The notes under the pieces were generated by a model that saw nothing but the letters and a program-made list of their open reading frames with translations, was not told where the DNA came from and did not search any database. Positions 1 to 10,099 of a stretch of DNA of 64,000 bases are shown piece by piece. Origin of the DNA: Ectopseudomonas mendocina (GTDB taxonomy: Bacteria; Pseudomonadota; Gammaproteobacteria; Pseudomonadales; Pseudomonadaceae); NCBI RefSeq assembly GCF_007049795.1, contig NZ_SCFY01000003.1, positions 124,001-188,000 on the forward strand. Reading direction: 5' to 3'. Every line of letters starts with the position of its first letter. The first letter of the stretch is position 1. The position numbers were made by a program, and so were the translations under genes.

Positions 1-290
1 CGACCTGCGGCTCGGCGACGCCCTTGGCCTCGATCCATTCACCGTCCTTGTCACGGCAGCGGTTGGTGACGTCGATGCGCCCGTCGTCACGCAAACCGTA
101 GTGCGCTTCGGACTGCGCGCAGTTGCGCTGGAAGAACATCGGCAGGCGCGCCAGCTCGTACCAGGTGCCCTGGTAGCGCTGCAGGTCGACCTGCATGGTC
201 TGTGGTGGCGGCTTCTGAATGCTGCCGGTACCCGAGTTGGCACAGCCAGCGAGGGCGAGAATGGCGCTGGCAATTAGGATCGAACGCATG
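1..290 (-). CDS. blc: Outer-membrane lipocalin Blc (C-terminus beyond window)
   Basis: The start codon is at 288-290 and the gene runs off the left edge, so about 96 N-terminal residues are seen. The protein opens with a lipoprotein signal (hydrophobic ILALAGC lipobox). After a short linker comes the lipocalin signature around YQGTWYELARLP, where the G-x-W starts the first beta strand. This matches bacterial Blc-type lipocalins, small beta-barrel lipoproteins attached to the outer membrane that bind lysophospholipids or fatty acids. A second small lipoprotein gene lies 11 bases upstream in the same direction, so the two are probably co-transcribed. The missing C-terminus prevents a check of the rest of the barrel. 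Confidence 0.85.
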
Positions 291-301
291 GAGGCTCCTG
301 T

Positions 302-553
302 TTACTTGAGTCCCTTGCCGGAGAACAGCATGACCTTGTCCCCGGCGTACTGGACGCTGATATAGGCCTTGTCGTCGCCCCAGGTGCAACTGGTCATCCC
401 TAACGCACCGGCACATTCGCCCGGCGCGCCGAGCAGGCTTTCCACCTCCTGCTTGCTCATACCGGCCTTGAGCTTGGAGTAGTTTTCCTGATTGACCTTG
501 CCGCAGGCGGCGAGCAGGCAACAGGCGAGCAACGCGACGATACGCATCGACAT
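302..553 (-). CDS. Small BamE/OmlA-like lipoprotein
   Basis: An 83-aa protein with a lipoprotein signal (ACCLLAAC lipobox, mature N-terminus at the Cys near residue 17). It is followed by the pattern YSKLKAGMSKQEVESLLG, typical of SmpA/OmlA/BamE-like small lipoproteins, in which 'L..GMs..eV..llG.P' is the recurrent motif. Two later Cys (ECAGALGMTSC) could form a disulphide in the periplasm. It is much shorter than true BamE and lacks that gene's usual neighbours, so it is more likely one of the many small lipoproteins sharing this fold. It lies immediately upstream of blc, probably in one transcript. No specific function can be assigned. Confidence 0.7.
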   Translation of the reverse strand: MSMRIVALLACCLLAACGKVNQENYSKLKAGMSKQEVESLLGAPGECAGALGMTSCTWGDDKAYISVQYAGDKVMLFSGKGLK

Positions 554-622
554 GGATGAAGCTCCTGATGGGAAGGTGCCAACAAGCTTGGCATAGCCGG
601 CGACGACTTGCCCGCTTGGAGT

Positions 623-1225
623 TCAGAACCGCGAGCCGGGTTCCCGCAGGAAGGCCTGCTCTTCGTCGCTGGATGCGCGACCGAGAATCGCATTGCGATG
701 GGGAAAACGACCGAAACGAGCGATCACCCTCTGATGGCGCTCGGCGTAATCGAGGAAGTTGGCGAACAATGGCCGCTCATTGGCAGCGGCTTCGCTGAGC
801 AGATCAGCAAACAGTTCAACCGCACGGTTCTGCAACGGCAGATCTTCGGCGTGCTCGAAGACCAGATAGGCAAAGACACGCTGTATCGGCGTCAGCCGGC
901 GGTCCCAGCCGCGCTCCAGACCATCGCGCAGTAGCGGGCGAGCCCGCTGGTCTCCCGCAAATGCGCGTGGTGTGTCGCGAAAAATCATGCGCGGCAGTTG
1001 ATCGAGCAGGATCAGCTGCGCCAGCCAACCCTGCGGGTCATCCAGCCAATCCCTGAGCTCGCCAGCCAGTGCCTGCTCGACCAGGGCGCCGAAACGCGCC
1101 TCGGCCTCACGATCCTGGCTGTCACGCTTGCCGAACCACAAACCCTGGCGCGCCGCTGCCACCTCGGCAGCCGTGCCGTGATCGGCACCGAACCACCAGT
1201 CGAGCAGCGGCTGCCAGGCCTGCAT
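623..1225 (-). CDS. DUF924 family protein
   Basis: A 200-aa protein opening with LLDWWFG, the typical start of the DUF924/COG3803 family, with LILLDQLPRMIFRDTPRAFA in the centre and the family's FLDYAERH and RFGRFPHRN near the C-terminus. The family is all-helical (TPR-like) and of unknown function. The start codon shares one base with the fbp stop codon (TGATG), so the gene is almost certainly translationally coupled to fbp. Length and motifs are normal for the family. No function should be read from the linkage to fbp beyond co-expression. Confidence 0.88.
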   Translation of the reverse strand: MQAWQPLLDWWFGADHGTAAEVAAARQGLWFGKRDSQDREAEARFGALVEQALAGELRDWLDDPQGWLAQLILLDQLPRMIFRDTPRAFAGDQRARPLLRDGLERGWDRRLTPIQRVFAYLVFEHAEDLPLQNRAVELFADLLSEAAANERPLFANFLDYAERHQRVIARFGRFPHRNAILGRASSDEEQAFLREPGSRF

Positions 1226-2232
1226 CAGCTGCGATGATACGCAGTGATACGCAGCACTTCTTCCTTGGAGCCAAGGTACACCGGCACACGCTGGTGCAGG
1301 GAAGTGGGCTGGATGTCGAGAATGCGCTGGCTACCGTCGGTTGCAGCGCCGCCAGCCTGTTCGATGATCATCGACATCGGGTTGGCCTCGTACATCAGGC
1401 GCAGCTTGCCCGGCTTGTCCGGCTCGCGGGCGTCACGCGGGTACATGAACACGCCGCCACGGGTGAGGATACGGTGCACGTCGGCCACCATCGAGGCGAT
1501 CCAGCGCATGTTGTAGTTGCGCCCCAGCGGTCCGGTCTCGCCGGCCAGCAGTTCGGAGACGTAGCGCTGCACCGGGGCTTCCCAGTGGCGCTGGTTGGAC
1601 ATGTTGATGGCGAATTCCTTGGTCGACTCCGGCACCTTGATGTTGTCATGGGTGAGCACGAAGCTGCCCAGCTCGCGATCCAGGGTGAAGCCTTTCACGC
1701 CATCGCCCAGAGTCAGCATCAGCATCGTCTGCGGGCCGTAGATGGCGTAGCCGGCCGCAACCTGCTGGGTGCCCGGCTGGAGGAAGGCCTCCTCGCCCAG
1801 GTCGCCGGTGTCACCGTTGCGCTCGGGGCAGCGCAGCACGGAGAAGATGGTGCCGACCGAGACGTTGACGTCGATGTTGCTGGAGCCGTCCAGCGGGTCG
1901 AATACCAGCAGGTAGGCACCTTTCGGGTACTTGCCGGGAATCTGGTAGGCGTTGTCCATTTCCTCGGAGGCCATACCGGCCAGGTGGCCGCCCCATTCGT
2001 TGGCTTCGAGGAGGATCTCGTTGGAGATCACGTCGAGCTTCTTCTGCACCTCACCCTGCACGTTCTCGCTGTCCAGGCTGCCCAGTACGCCGCCGAGGGC
2101 GCCCTTGGAAACCTGATGGCTGATCGCCTTGCAGGCACGCGCCACGACTTCGATAAGAAAACGCAGGTCGGCCGGGGTGTTGTGGCTGCGAGTCTGCTCG
2201 ATCAGGTAGCGGCTCAGGGTGACGCGGGACAT
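1225..2232 (-). CDS. fbp: Fructose-1,6-bisphosphatase class 1
   Basis: A 335-aa protein, full length for class 1 FBPase. It hydrolyses fructose-1,6-bisphosphate to fructose-6-phosphate in gluconeogenesis in the cytoplasm. Visible signatures are the metal site [14 protein letters not shown] near residue 115 (D-P-L-D-G), the upstream acidic ASEEMD segment, and the substrate-binding GGVFMYPRD and [11 protein letters not shown] segments in the C-terminal third. A GGAGTCCTCC ribosome site sits directly before the ATG. The gene is coupled by a one-base overlap to the DUF924 gene downstream. Pseudomonas lacks phosphofructokinase in its main glucose route, so this enzyme mainly serves hexose synthesis. 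It functionally complements the tkt-pgk-fba block at the right of the window. Confidence 0.97.
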   Translation of the reverse strand: MSRVTLSRYLIEQTRSHNTPADLRFLIEVVARACKAISHQVSKGALGGVLGSLDSENVQGEVQKKLDVISNEILLEANEWGGHLAGMASEEMDNAYQIPGKYPKGAYLLVFDPLDGSSNIDVNVSVGTIFSVLRCPERNGDTGDLGEEAFLQPGTQQVAAGYAIYGPQTMLMLTLGDGVKGFTLDRELGSFVLTHDNIKVPESTKEFAINMSNQRHWEAPVQRYVSELLAGETGPLGRNYNMRWIASMVADVHRILTRGGVFMYPRDAREPDKPGKLRLMYEANPMSMIIEQAGGAATDGSQRILDIQPTSLHQRVPVYLGSKEEVLRITAYHRS

Positions 2233-2266
2233 GGAGGACTCCGGAAAGGAAAAAAACCGACGCAGT

Positions 2267-3107
2267 TTAACCCGAGTCGCCGCGCAATGCTGCCTGCCGG
2301 GATGGATGGCTGAGATCCGCGCCGGGCAAAAGGTCGCAGACGCGGTTGCGTCCGTCGCGTTTGGCCTGGTAAAGCGCGGCGTCGGCAGCCTGCAGCAGCT
2401 CGTCGAGTGCCTGCCCCTGCTCAGGCCAATGGGCCAGGCCGGCTGACAGCGTCACACGCTGATCGCCACCACGGGTCGCGACCTCCTGAGCGGCCAGCTG
2501 CGTGCCGATGCTTTGCAGGCGTTCACTGGTCTCACGTGGATCGGCGCCCGGCAATATCAGCAAAAACTCCTCGCCACCGATACGAAACACCGCATCGGTG
2601 CTGCGCAGGTTGCCCAGCAGATGCTGGGCGACGACCTTGAGTACGTCGTCGCCGACCAGATGTCCGCACTCGTCGTTAAGGCGCTTGAAGTGATCGAGAT
2701 CGATCAGTGCCAGTGCCAGTGCCAGTGCCAATGGCAGGTTCTCGCGCTGCACCCTGGCCAGTTCGCGTTCGAAGAACTCATCCAGGTAACGCCCGTCAGC
2801 GGATCACACAGGGCCTGTTCGCGCAGTTGTTCGTGCAGGCTGGAGATGGTGCGCAGGCGCTCCTCGCTCAGCGCCAGTGCTTCAGCCAGCTTGAGTTCAC
2901 TGAGGTGGCGCTGAGGAAGGTCATTTCCAGCGCGGCAGTAACCATCCACCAGAGGCTGGCCAGATGCAGCAGGATGAAACTCTCACGTCCGGGAAAGTCG
3001 CGCTGGCGGGTCACCCAGTGCGCCAGCAGGATCACGCCGAGGCATACCAGCAGCGTCACCAATACCGGTGCCGAGAAACTCCAGCCGGAAGCCATGCAGG
3101 CCTGCAT
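2267..3107 (-). pseudogene. Decayed 7TM-GGDEF diguanylate cyclase (deletion plus frameshift)
   Basis: Three reading frames together spell one broken gene. From the ATG at 3105-3107 (GGAGG eight bases before it) about 60 residues encode two membrane helices with RQRDFPGRESF between them, resembling the start of the histidine-kinase-type 7TM sensor module. Around 2910-2935 the frame changes straight into a coiled-coil linker (LAEALALSEERLRT), so most of the 7TM region is missing. Near 2788-2793 a second break follows CDPLTG: one C appears lost, since restoring it gives RYLDEFFEREL and continues into the GGDEF domain. The catalytic domain itself is intact, with IDLDHFKRLND, an RSTD inhibitory site and GGEEF. 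It also carries an in-frame hexamer expansion (LALALALAL). The two breaks make an active membrane-anchored enzyme unlikely. A sequencing error could explain the single-base break but not the missing helices. Confidence 0.82.
2705..2728. repeat. Four tandem copies of a hexanucleotide CAGTGC
   Basis: Four perfect copies of CAGTGC lie head to tail, followed by one degenerate copy. On the minus strand they code alternating Leu-Ala just before the IDLDHF strand of the GGDEF domain. As six is a multiple of three, copy-number change does not shift the frame; it lengthens the beta strand by dipeptides. This looks like slipped-strand expansion in a gene no longer under selection. Confidence 0.85.
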
Positions 3108-3254
3108 CAGCGACGCCTCCGTATTCCCGGCGAGGCAGTACTTGAATCACGTACACACGCGACACAAGACGACTGGGCGATGACGCGAATCGAAATACGC
3201 AAGGGCCTTCCTGACCTTCAATGCTGGATTGGCGAGGGGAGCCTAAATACGGCA

Positions 3255-3278
3255 AAAGCCCTGCCGCAGCTGGGCTTT
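3255..3278 (-). terminator. Rho-independent terminator after the DUF3999 gene
   Basis: AAAGCCC (3255-3261) pairs with GGGCTTT (3272-3278) around a 10-nt loop. Read on the minus strand the stem ends in a short T run. It lies 16 bases beyond the stop codon of the DUF3999 gene, which fits the end of the DUF2339-DUF3999 transcript. Confidence 0.6.
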
Positions 3279-3293
3279 ATCGATCCATGCCTC

Positions 3294-4637
3294 TCAGACG
3301 TCCGGCGGGCGACGCAGCACACTGGCTGCCATCGCGGCCAGCAACCCAACGCCCACTAACAGTACAGCCCAGAGTCCCCAACGCTGCCAGTCCTGACCGG
3401 AGCCGGCTTGTAATTCGAGTGTAGAGGCAAACGCCTCGGTCAACTCGGCACGGCCAAGGCTGATCAGTCGCTCCGGCTGATAACCAGGGATCAGGGTGTG
3501 CAGTGGCAAGGCTGCCGACTGCGCGCTCGAGCTACCCAACGCCAGCCGATAAGGCGGCTCGCCACGGGCGAGAAACACCAGTTGCGTGGCACGCAGCGCA
3601 ACCTGCAAGTGTGGCGTATCCACCCCCAAGCTGCCGCCCCGGGCATCCACCTGCACACGCAGCTGGCGCACCGGCCAACCGGGCAGACTCAACTCATCGT
3701 TAACCACTTCGCGCCCAGCCTCAGGCAGACGATAGAGCACCCCGCTTGTCAGCTGACGCCAGGCGCCCTGATCGCTGCTGCGCGCCTCGAAGCGCAGTGG
3801 CGCTAGCGTATTGCTCTGTTGCAGTTCGACCCGCAGTCGCTCCAAAGGCAATGCCAAGGGCAGCTGCCACTGGTACTGCCCCTCAGCGCTGGTCTGCGCC
3901 GACATGGGCTCGGACCACACCAGCGGCGCAGCCTGATGAGCCTGCCGTTGACTGCGCAGGGTAACGGCCTGCAGCTGCGGGGCCTGGGCAGGATTGCGCC
4001 ACAGCAGACGCAGGTACCGGGCACGCTGCCCAGGCAGCTCGACCTGGCGCTGATCGATGCGCTCATCGGCGAAGCTCAGACGCGCCACCTGCCCTTCCCC
4101 CCAACTGCGCCAGTGCTGCAGGTCATCACTGGCCTCGATGCTGAAGCGCTGGAATCCTTCCTCGGCGCCGCTCCAGTCCAGATTCAGACGCACCAGCGGC
4201 GCATCGATGGTACTGGCATCGAGCAACCAACCCCGAAGCTGTTGCTCGCTTTCGACCAGCGCATCGCCGCGCAGCTCGATCAACGTACCAGTGGTGCTGC
4301 GCTCGACGCGCAGCGCAGGTATGTCCTGGGTATCGGCGCGGCCTCGCAACGGAAACCAGCGCACACCATACTCCTGTTCCTGCTGCACGGTTTCGCTACG
4401 CCCCGGAATCAACGCGTAGGCCTGCATCTGGCCGTTGCTGTCGAATACACGCAAATCGCGCAAATCGCCATGCCCGGCGGCGAGGTGAGCGGCGAAGGGC
4501 AGCTCCAGGCGATACCAGGGTCCCTCACCAGCGAGTTGCAGCGCTGCGCCATGCCGATAGTCCTGAGGTTTCTCGCTGGCCTGGCTGAGCGCACTCAACG
4601 ACAAGCCCAGGAGCAGGCCCCAACGGATGAAATTCAT
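3294..4637 (-). CDS. DUF3999 domain protein, exported and membrane-anchored
   Basis: A 447-aa protein with an N-terminal signal peptide (WGLLLGLSLSALSQAS), a long periplasmic beta-rich region with galactose-binding-like folds, and one C-terminal membrane helix (WAVLLVGVGLLAAMAASVL) followed by a short Arg-rich tail. This layout matches DUF3999, a family found beside DUF2339 in Pseudomonas. Its start overlaps the DUF2339 stop by four bases (ATGA), showing tight coupling. I infer the two proteins act together at the inner membrane. Domains such as 'DLQHWRSWGEGQV' resemble carbohydrate-binding jelly rolls, but no ligand can be named. Confidence 0.85.
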   Translation of the reverse strand: MNFIRWGLLLGLSLSALSQASEKPQDYRHGAALQLAGEGPWYRLELPFAAHLAAGHGDLRDLRVFDSNGQMQAYALIPGRSETVQQEQEYGVRWFPLRGRADTQDIPALRVERSTTGTLIELRGDALVESEQQLRGWLLDASTIDAPLVRLNLDWSGAEEGFQRFSIEASDDLQHWRSWGEGQVARLSFADERIDQRQVELPGQRARYLRLLWRNPAQAPQLQAVTLRSQRQAHQAAPLVWSEPMSAQTSAEGQYQWQLPLALPLERLRVELQQSNTLAPLRFEARSSDQGAWRQLTSGVLYRLPEAGREVVNDELSLPGWPVRQLRVQVDARGGSLGVDTPHLQVALRATQLVFLARGEPPYRLALGSSSAQSAALPLHTLIPGYQPERLISLGRAELTEAFASTLELQAGSGQDWQRWGLWAVLLVGVGLLAAMAASVLRRPPDV

Positions 4638-7600
4638 ACGGCAGACTCCTGTTCGTTAGCGGCCGACTCTTCGACCTTGCGCGGCGGCAGCGGGGCGAAA
4701 TAGCCCACCACCAACAGCAGCACCCCGACGCCAATGAACGACACGATACGCTCCAGGCCGCCGCGGTTACCCAGCTCGACGAAGAACAACTTGGCCACCA
4801 CCAGGGCGATCAGCGCGGCACCGACCAGCCACAGCTCGCGACGCGCACGCAGGTGGCCGAACAGCATCAGCGCAAGGGCGATCAGGGTCCAGACGATGGA
4901 CAGGCCAGCTTGCACCAGCATCGAGTCGTACAGTGCCGAGCTGTGCCAGGGCACGCCGCCCCACTGGTGCGCGGTACGCATCACCATCACGGTCAGCAGA
5001 GCGAACAACGACAGCCCAGCGACGCCCTGCAGCACTTGCTGCGCACGCGCAGGTTGCAGACCGAAACGCGGTAGCGCATCGCGGGCCCAGACGAACAGCG
5101 CGGCCAGGCACAACAGCAGGCCCAGCTCCAGCGGGTTGATCAACGGCAGGTAAGGCAGCGGATCGCTGTCGCCAGCGCTGTTGGCATTGGCCAGCCAGAA
5201 CCAGGCGAGCATCAATGCTGCCAGCGGCGCCGCCGCCCAAAGCCGGTACTCACGGTCGAAACTGGCCACTGGCCAGGGCAGGCGACGCGCCTGGGCCATG
5301 GCCCACAGATAGGCGGTAGGTATCAACGCCCAGCCCAGCCAGCGCCAGGCGTTGTAGTGCTCGGACAGACTCAGCAGCAGATAACGCAGCTCCAACGCAA
5401 GCACGCCAAGCAACAACCAGCAACCGAGCACATGGGCGACGCTGGCGGCGGTGTTCGGTAGCAGCGCGCTCAAACGCCTCAGCATCAACAAATGCGCGGC
5501 GATCACAGCGATCCAACCCAGCCAGCCATAGTTCGCCGCCGGGTGATACAGCGCATGCCAGGCATAGGCTAGAATCAGGCCTGCCACCGGCGCCAGCAGG
5601 CTGCACAGCACGGCCAGGTCGCGCCAGCCCGTGCGTAGCGCGAGCAGCATCCAGGCCAGGCCCGACACAGCGGCCAGTACCAGCAGCACGCTGGCCTGCA
5701 GCTCAACACTGACAAAACGCATCACCTCAGTGGCCAAAGCCAGTGCCCACCAGGCCGCCCCCCAGGCCAGCAACAGCTGGCCCAGACGCTGCAGACTGAC
5801 GCCATCGATGCCCGTATCACGGCCGCTACGCGCCAGCCACTGCAGGCGCCAGGCGCCGATCTGCGCAGCCAGACCAAGTACGGCGGGCGTCCAGAAGCCG
5901 GTGTGCGCCAGCGGCGACAGGCCTTCGCCACTGATGCCCGACAGCAGTAACGGCCCGGCCGCGAGGAAGGCCAGGCCGGCGAATACCTGCAGCGCCAGGC
6001 TGAACAGGAAAGCCGCGCGCTGCTGCAGATACAGCGCCAGCCACAGAATCAGCAACCCCGTCCCGCCCCACACTGCCGCAGCCGCCACCCAAGGCAGCAC
6101 GAACAGCACCGCCAGGTTGATAAATACCAGGCCCACCAGCATCACCATCGACAAGGCGCCGAGCAGGCGGCGATTCTCGCGGATCTGCGGATCGCGCGCC
6201 GCCAGTAGCATGCCGGCGATCAGCCCCAGTCCCACCATCGACGCCGCCAGCAAGCCAAGCCAGCCAGCACTGAGGCCGCCACGGCCAAACAGCGAATCCA
6301 GCGCCATCTGGCCGAGGAACAGCAGACCACCGAGCAACTGGATGGCGAAGGCGCTGTAGACGAAGCTCGGCGCAGCGATACGCAGGCCGACGAACAAGGT
6401 CGCAAGGCCTGCCAACGCCCAGGCGATGGCGGTGCCGGGGGCCTCGAACAGCAGCGGTGCGATCAGATAGACAAACGCCAGCCCGGCCAACCCCAACCAG
6501 GGCAGCAGGCGGTTTTCCCAGGCGTTGGCCGCCTGCGCCGCCTGGCGTAGCTGCCAATAGCTGAACAGCAACGCCGCACCGAGCATCAGCGCGCCCAGCG
6601 GCGAGCCGTCAAGCAGGCTGCCATAGCCATGCTCCAGACCACTGACGAAAGCCAATGCCGCGCCCACCTGCAGCAGCAGGGCGAACGCACGCGCCAGCGG
6701 CCGTCCCTGACGCAGACCCAACCAGAAAATGCCGGCCCCTTCCACGGCCCAGGCCGCCGCCGTCCAACGTGCATCGAGACCGAGCGGAATGGCCAGACTG
6801 GCGAATACCACACCGAGCGCCAGACAGGTTTCCACCAGCAGCAGTGCCCGCTCGCCAGCACGCGCCTTGAGCACCCGCGCCAGCAACAGATAGAACAGGC
6901 CCAGGCCGAGGGCGCTGAACGCGGCGGCAAACTCGATATGCCGCACCAATGCGACTTGCAGACCGAAGCCGATCAATGGCGGGCCGAACAACGTGGTGGC
7001 ATCGACGTAGTCGCCACGCCGTAGCGACCAGCGCAGCAGCTCGTCACGCGCCTCGGGCGCATCCGCCGCGTCGCGCAGGGTGCGGCGGGCGAACAACAGG
7101 CCGATGGCCACGTACATCAGGAAGAACAGCACCAGAAACGGCTCGGTGCTGCCCAGCAGCTCCGGTGTATAGGAACGCAGCCCCCAGGCGAAACCGATGC
7201 CGAAGGTGCCGACGAAGCCGATCAGGTTGAGCAGGCGCCAGGCCTTGAACCAGGCGATGGCGAAGATGCCGGCGTTGAGCAGGGCGAAGTAGGAGAACAA
7301 CGCGACATGGTTGCCACTGCCGGTAGAGGTGAGGATCGGCGCGGCAAAGCCGCCGAGTGCAGCAGCCGCCGCCAGACCGAGGGCGTCCTGCTGCACGGCG
7401 AGAATCGCCGAGAACAGTGTCACCGCCACCAGCAGGCCGAGGGCCATGCCCGGATCAAGCAGCGGGTGCAGGCGCATGGCGGCGAACACCGTCAGGTACA
7501 GCACGGCGATGCCGGTGCCCTGCAGCACCAGGGCGTAACCGGGATTGCGACGGCGCAGCCACCAGCCCAGGCCGAGCAGGGCCAGGGCACTGGCCGCAAC

Positions 7601-8233
7601 GCCCATGTAACGCAACTCCACCGGCACTTCGACGCCTTCGGTGGCGTAGCGCAGGAGGAAGGCCAGGCCGAGAAACAGCAGTACCACGCCAACCCGCAGC
7701 ACGGTGTTACCGCCGAACAGCCAGGCCTTGGCCGCGGCGATGCCACGCTCGATCAGGTTCGGTTCACGCGGCGCTTGCTCGCGCCAGGGGCTTTGCTGCG
7801 CTGCCGGTTGCGGCTGGTGAGCGACCTGAGCAGCCAGTGGCGCAGGTTCTGCGACAGGCTGCGATGTTTCGATTTCAGGCAGCGGATCAAGTGTCCAGTC
7901 CAGCTCGGGCTCTTCAGCAACGACCGGCTCGGACTGGGCCTCGGGCGCGGAACTGGCGACAGGTTCAGCAGACGCGGGAACCGGCTCAGGTTCGCTTCGC
8001 TGGCCCTGCTCGACCTTGACCAGGCGCTCGTGGATGGCGCGGGTGCCGCGCTCAAAGCGCTCGGCGAAGTCCTTGAGCTGCGCAGTCAGCTGCGCATTGC
8101 GCGTCTCCAGCCCTTGCAGACGCAGCGCCTGGCCCAGGCTTAGGCCGATCAGACCGCCAAGAAGCGCGCCAGTGACCGATTCGCTAGCGCCCACGCCGAG
8201 CACCAAACCGACCAGCATGAAAATCCATTGCAT
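4634..8233 (-). CDS. DUF2339 giant polytopic membrane protein
   Basis: A 1199-aa protein. The first 30 residues are a hydrophobic glycine-zipper-like helix, then a short coiled coil (LETRNAQLTAQLKDFAERFERG) and a Pro/Glu-rich spacer to about residue 160. After ERGIAAAKAWLFGGNTVLRVGVVLLFLGLAFLLRYATEG, the family's most conserved block, come some 25 or more hydrophobic helices to the C-terminus. This is the DUF2339 architecture; the function is unknown. The hydrophobic part has no nucleotide-binding or catalytic motif that I can recognise. It is translationally coupled to DUF3999 and both end at the terminator at 3255-3278. The gene is transcribed away from the ykgJ-like gene across a 260-bp spacer. 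Confidence 0.88.
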   Translation of the reverse strand: MQWIFMLVGLVLGVGASESVTGALLGGLIGLSLGQALRLQGLETRNAQLTAQLKDFAERFERGTRAIHERLVKVEQGQRSEPEPVPASAEPVASSAPEAQSEPVVAEEPELDWTLDPLPEIETSQPVAEPAPLAAQVAHQPQPAAQQSPWREQAPREPNLIERGIAAAKAWLFGGNTVLRVGVVLLFLGLAFLLRYATEGVEVPVELRYMGVAASALALLGLGWWLRRRNPGYALVLQGTGIAVLYLTVFAAMRLHPLLDPGMALGLLVAVTLFSAILAVQQDALGLAAAAALGGFAAPILTSTGSGNHVALFSYFALLNAGIFAIAWFKAWRLLNLIGFVGTFGIGFAWGLRSYTPELLGSTEPFLVLFFLMYVAIGLLFARRTLRDAADAPEARDELLRWSLRRGDYVDATTLFGPPLIGFGLQVALVRHIEFAAAFSALGLGLFYLLLARVLKARAGERALLLVETCLALGVVFASLAIPLGLDARWTAAAWAVEGAGIFWLGLRQGRPLARAFALLLQVGAALAFVSGLEHGYGSLLDGSPLGALMLGAALLFSYWQLRQAAQAANAWENRLLPWLGLAGLAFVYLIAPLLFEAPGTAIAWALAGLATLFVGLRIAAPSFVYSAFAIQLLGGLLFLGQMALDSLFGRGGLSAGWLGLLAASMVGLGLIAGMLLAARDPQIRENRRLLGALSMVMLVGLVFINLAVLFVLPWVAAAAVWGGTGLLILWLALYLQQRAAFLFSLALQVFAGLAFLAAGPLLLSGISGEGLSPLAHTGFWTPAVLGLAAQIGAWRLQWLARSGRDTGIDGVSLQRLGQLLLAWGAAWWALALATEVMRFVSVELQASVLLVLAAVSGLAWMLLALRTGWRDLAVLCSLLAPVAGLILAYAWHALYHPAANYGWLGWIAVIAAHLLMLRRLSALLPNTAASVAHVLGCWLLLGVLALELRYLLLSLSEHYNAWRWLGWALIPTAYLWAMAQARRLPWPVASFDREYRLWAAAPLAALMLAWFWLANANSAGDSDPLPYLPLINPLELGLLLCLAALFVWARDALPRFGLQPARAQQVLQGVAGLSLFALLTVMVMRTAHQWGGVPWHSSALYDSMLVQAGLSIVWTLIALALMLFGHLRARRELWLVGAALIALVVAKLFFVELGNRGGLERIVSFIGVGVLLLVVGYFAPLPPRKVEESAANEQESAV

Positions 8234-8431
8234 GCGTTATGTCCCAATCCTGAGAAAGAAGTCGCCTCACGTTCCTGCTGGCCGCCCGAGACGAGCCACA
8301 GTATAGGAGCCGCGCCGACCCACACCCAGAGAGACGACTGCCAAGCCGTTCACAGGCACAACGCAAAGCGATCAGCCGCCAGCCGGTGCTTCACAAACGC
8401 CCCGCGCCCGCTATCATCGCCGCCCCGTGAC

Positions 8432-8470
8432 CGTAGGGCGGATTCGGGAGCGAAGCGAACAGTCCGCCGC
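8432..8470. repeat. Dispersed palindromic repeat (GTAGGGCGGA...TCCGCC type)
   Basis: GGGCGGA at 8436-8442 is mirrored by TCCGCC at 8463-8468 around a spacer with GGGAGCGAAGCGAAC. This layout is familiar from intergenic repeats of Pseudomonas. It sits 25 bases upstream of the YkgJ-family start codon. A genome-wide count would be needed to confirm it as a repeat family. Confidence 0.55.
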
Positions 8471-8494
8471 ATAAGACAGGCCTACCCGAGCATC

Positions 8495-8890
8495 ATGATA
8501 AAACCCCGCCTGATAGCCGCTGCAGAAATCGACCGCCTGGAAACCTGGGCCAAATACACCGCCGATATGTGCCATGGCTGCATGTCCACCTGTTGCACCC
8601 TGCCGGTGGAAGTGCGCCTGAACGACCTGATCCGCCTGGAACTGGTTGACGAGTTCGAGCGCAGCGAGCCGCCGAAGAACATCGCCAAACGCCTGCAAAA
8701 GGACGGCATTGTCGAGCGCTTCAATCAAAAGTCGGGCATCTTCACCCTGACGCGCATGTCCAACAACGACTGCCTGTTCCTCGACCGCAAGACGCGCCTG
8801 TGCACCGTCTACGAAAAACGCCCGGACACCTGCCGCCATCACCCCAAGGTCGGCCCTCGGCCGGGGTATTGCGCGTACAAACCGAAATGA
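8495..8890 (+). CDS. YkgJ-family cysteine cluster protein
   Basis: A 131-aa protein. I start it at the ATG of 8495; an in-frame upstream extension would run through repeat DNA and has no family match. The cysteine pattern C-x2-C-x3-CC near residues 26-35 (CHGCMSTCC), then C near residue 90, C...C around 98-110 (RKTRLCTVYEKRPDTCRHH) and a late Cys is the CxxCxxxCC signature of YkgJ/UPF0153 proteins. These are thought to bind a zinc or iron-sulphur centre. Function is unknown. The gene stands alone between the DUF2339 gene and the dimethylglycine block and may have its own promoter. Confidence 0.85.
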   Translation: MIKPRLIAAAEIDRLETWAKYTADMCHGCMSTCCTLPVEVRLNDLIRLELVDEFERSEPPKNIAKRLQKDGIVERFNQKSGIFTLTRMSNNDCLFLDRKTRLCTVYEKRPDTCRHHPKVGPRPGYCAYKPK

Positions 8891-9045
8891 CCCTCGGCTC
8901 ATGACGTATCCATTCACGACTTTGGCTTGACGCTTTCGGCAAACCCCCAGTCGTTTTTGCACCGGGTCGCCCTGTCCCCCAGGGATAAGCTCTCCCCAAA
9001 GCGCCGACAGCCGTCTCGGCGCATCAGTATTAGGGGACAAGCCTG

Positions 9046-10023
<978 letters not shown>

Positions 10024-10040
10024 GCCCCTCCCTATCCCAT

Positions 10041-10071
10041 GATCATTCCCACGCAAAGCGTGGGAACGATC
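10041..10071. repeat. Dispersed hairpin repeat in the M19-DUF5943 gap
   Basis: GATCATTCCCACGC (10041-10054) and GCGTGGGAACGATC (10058-10071) pair over 14 positions with one mismatch around an AAA loop. This TTCCCACGC/GCGTGGGAA hairpin is common between Pseudomonas genes. It could stabilise the end of the upstream message. Confidence 0.75.
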
Positions 10072-10099
10072 AGACAACGAATTCTGGAGTTAACAACAC

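Noticed and set aside
3819..4703. A 294-codon plus-strand frame in the DUF3999 gene
   Set aside because: It crosses the coupled end of the DUF2339 gene and has no family text.
8228..8494. An upstream extension of the YkgJ-family protein
   Set aside because: It would be coded by repeat DNA and spacer and is absent from the family.
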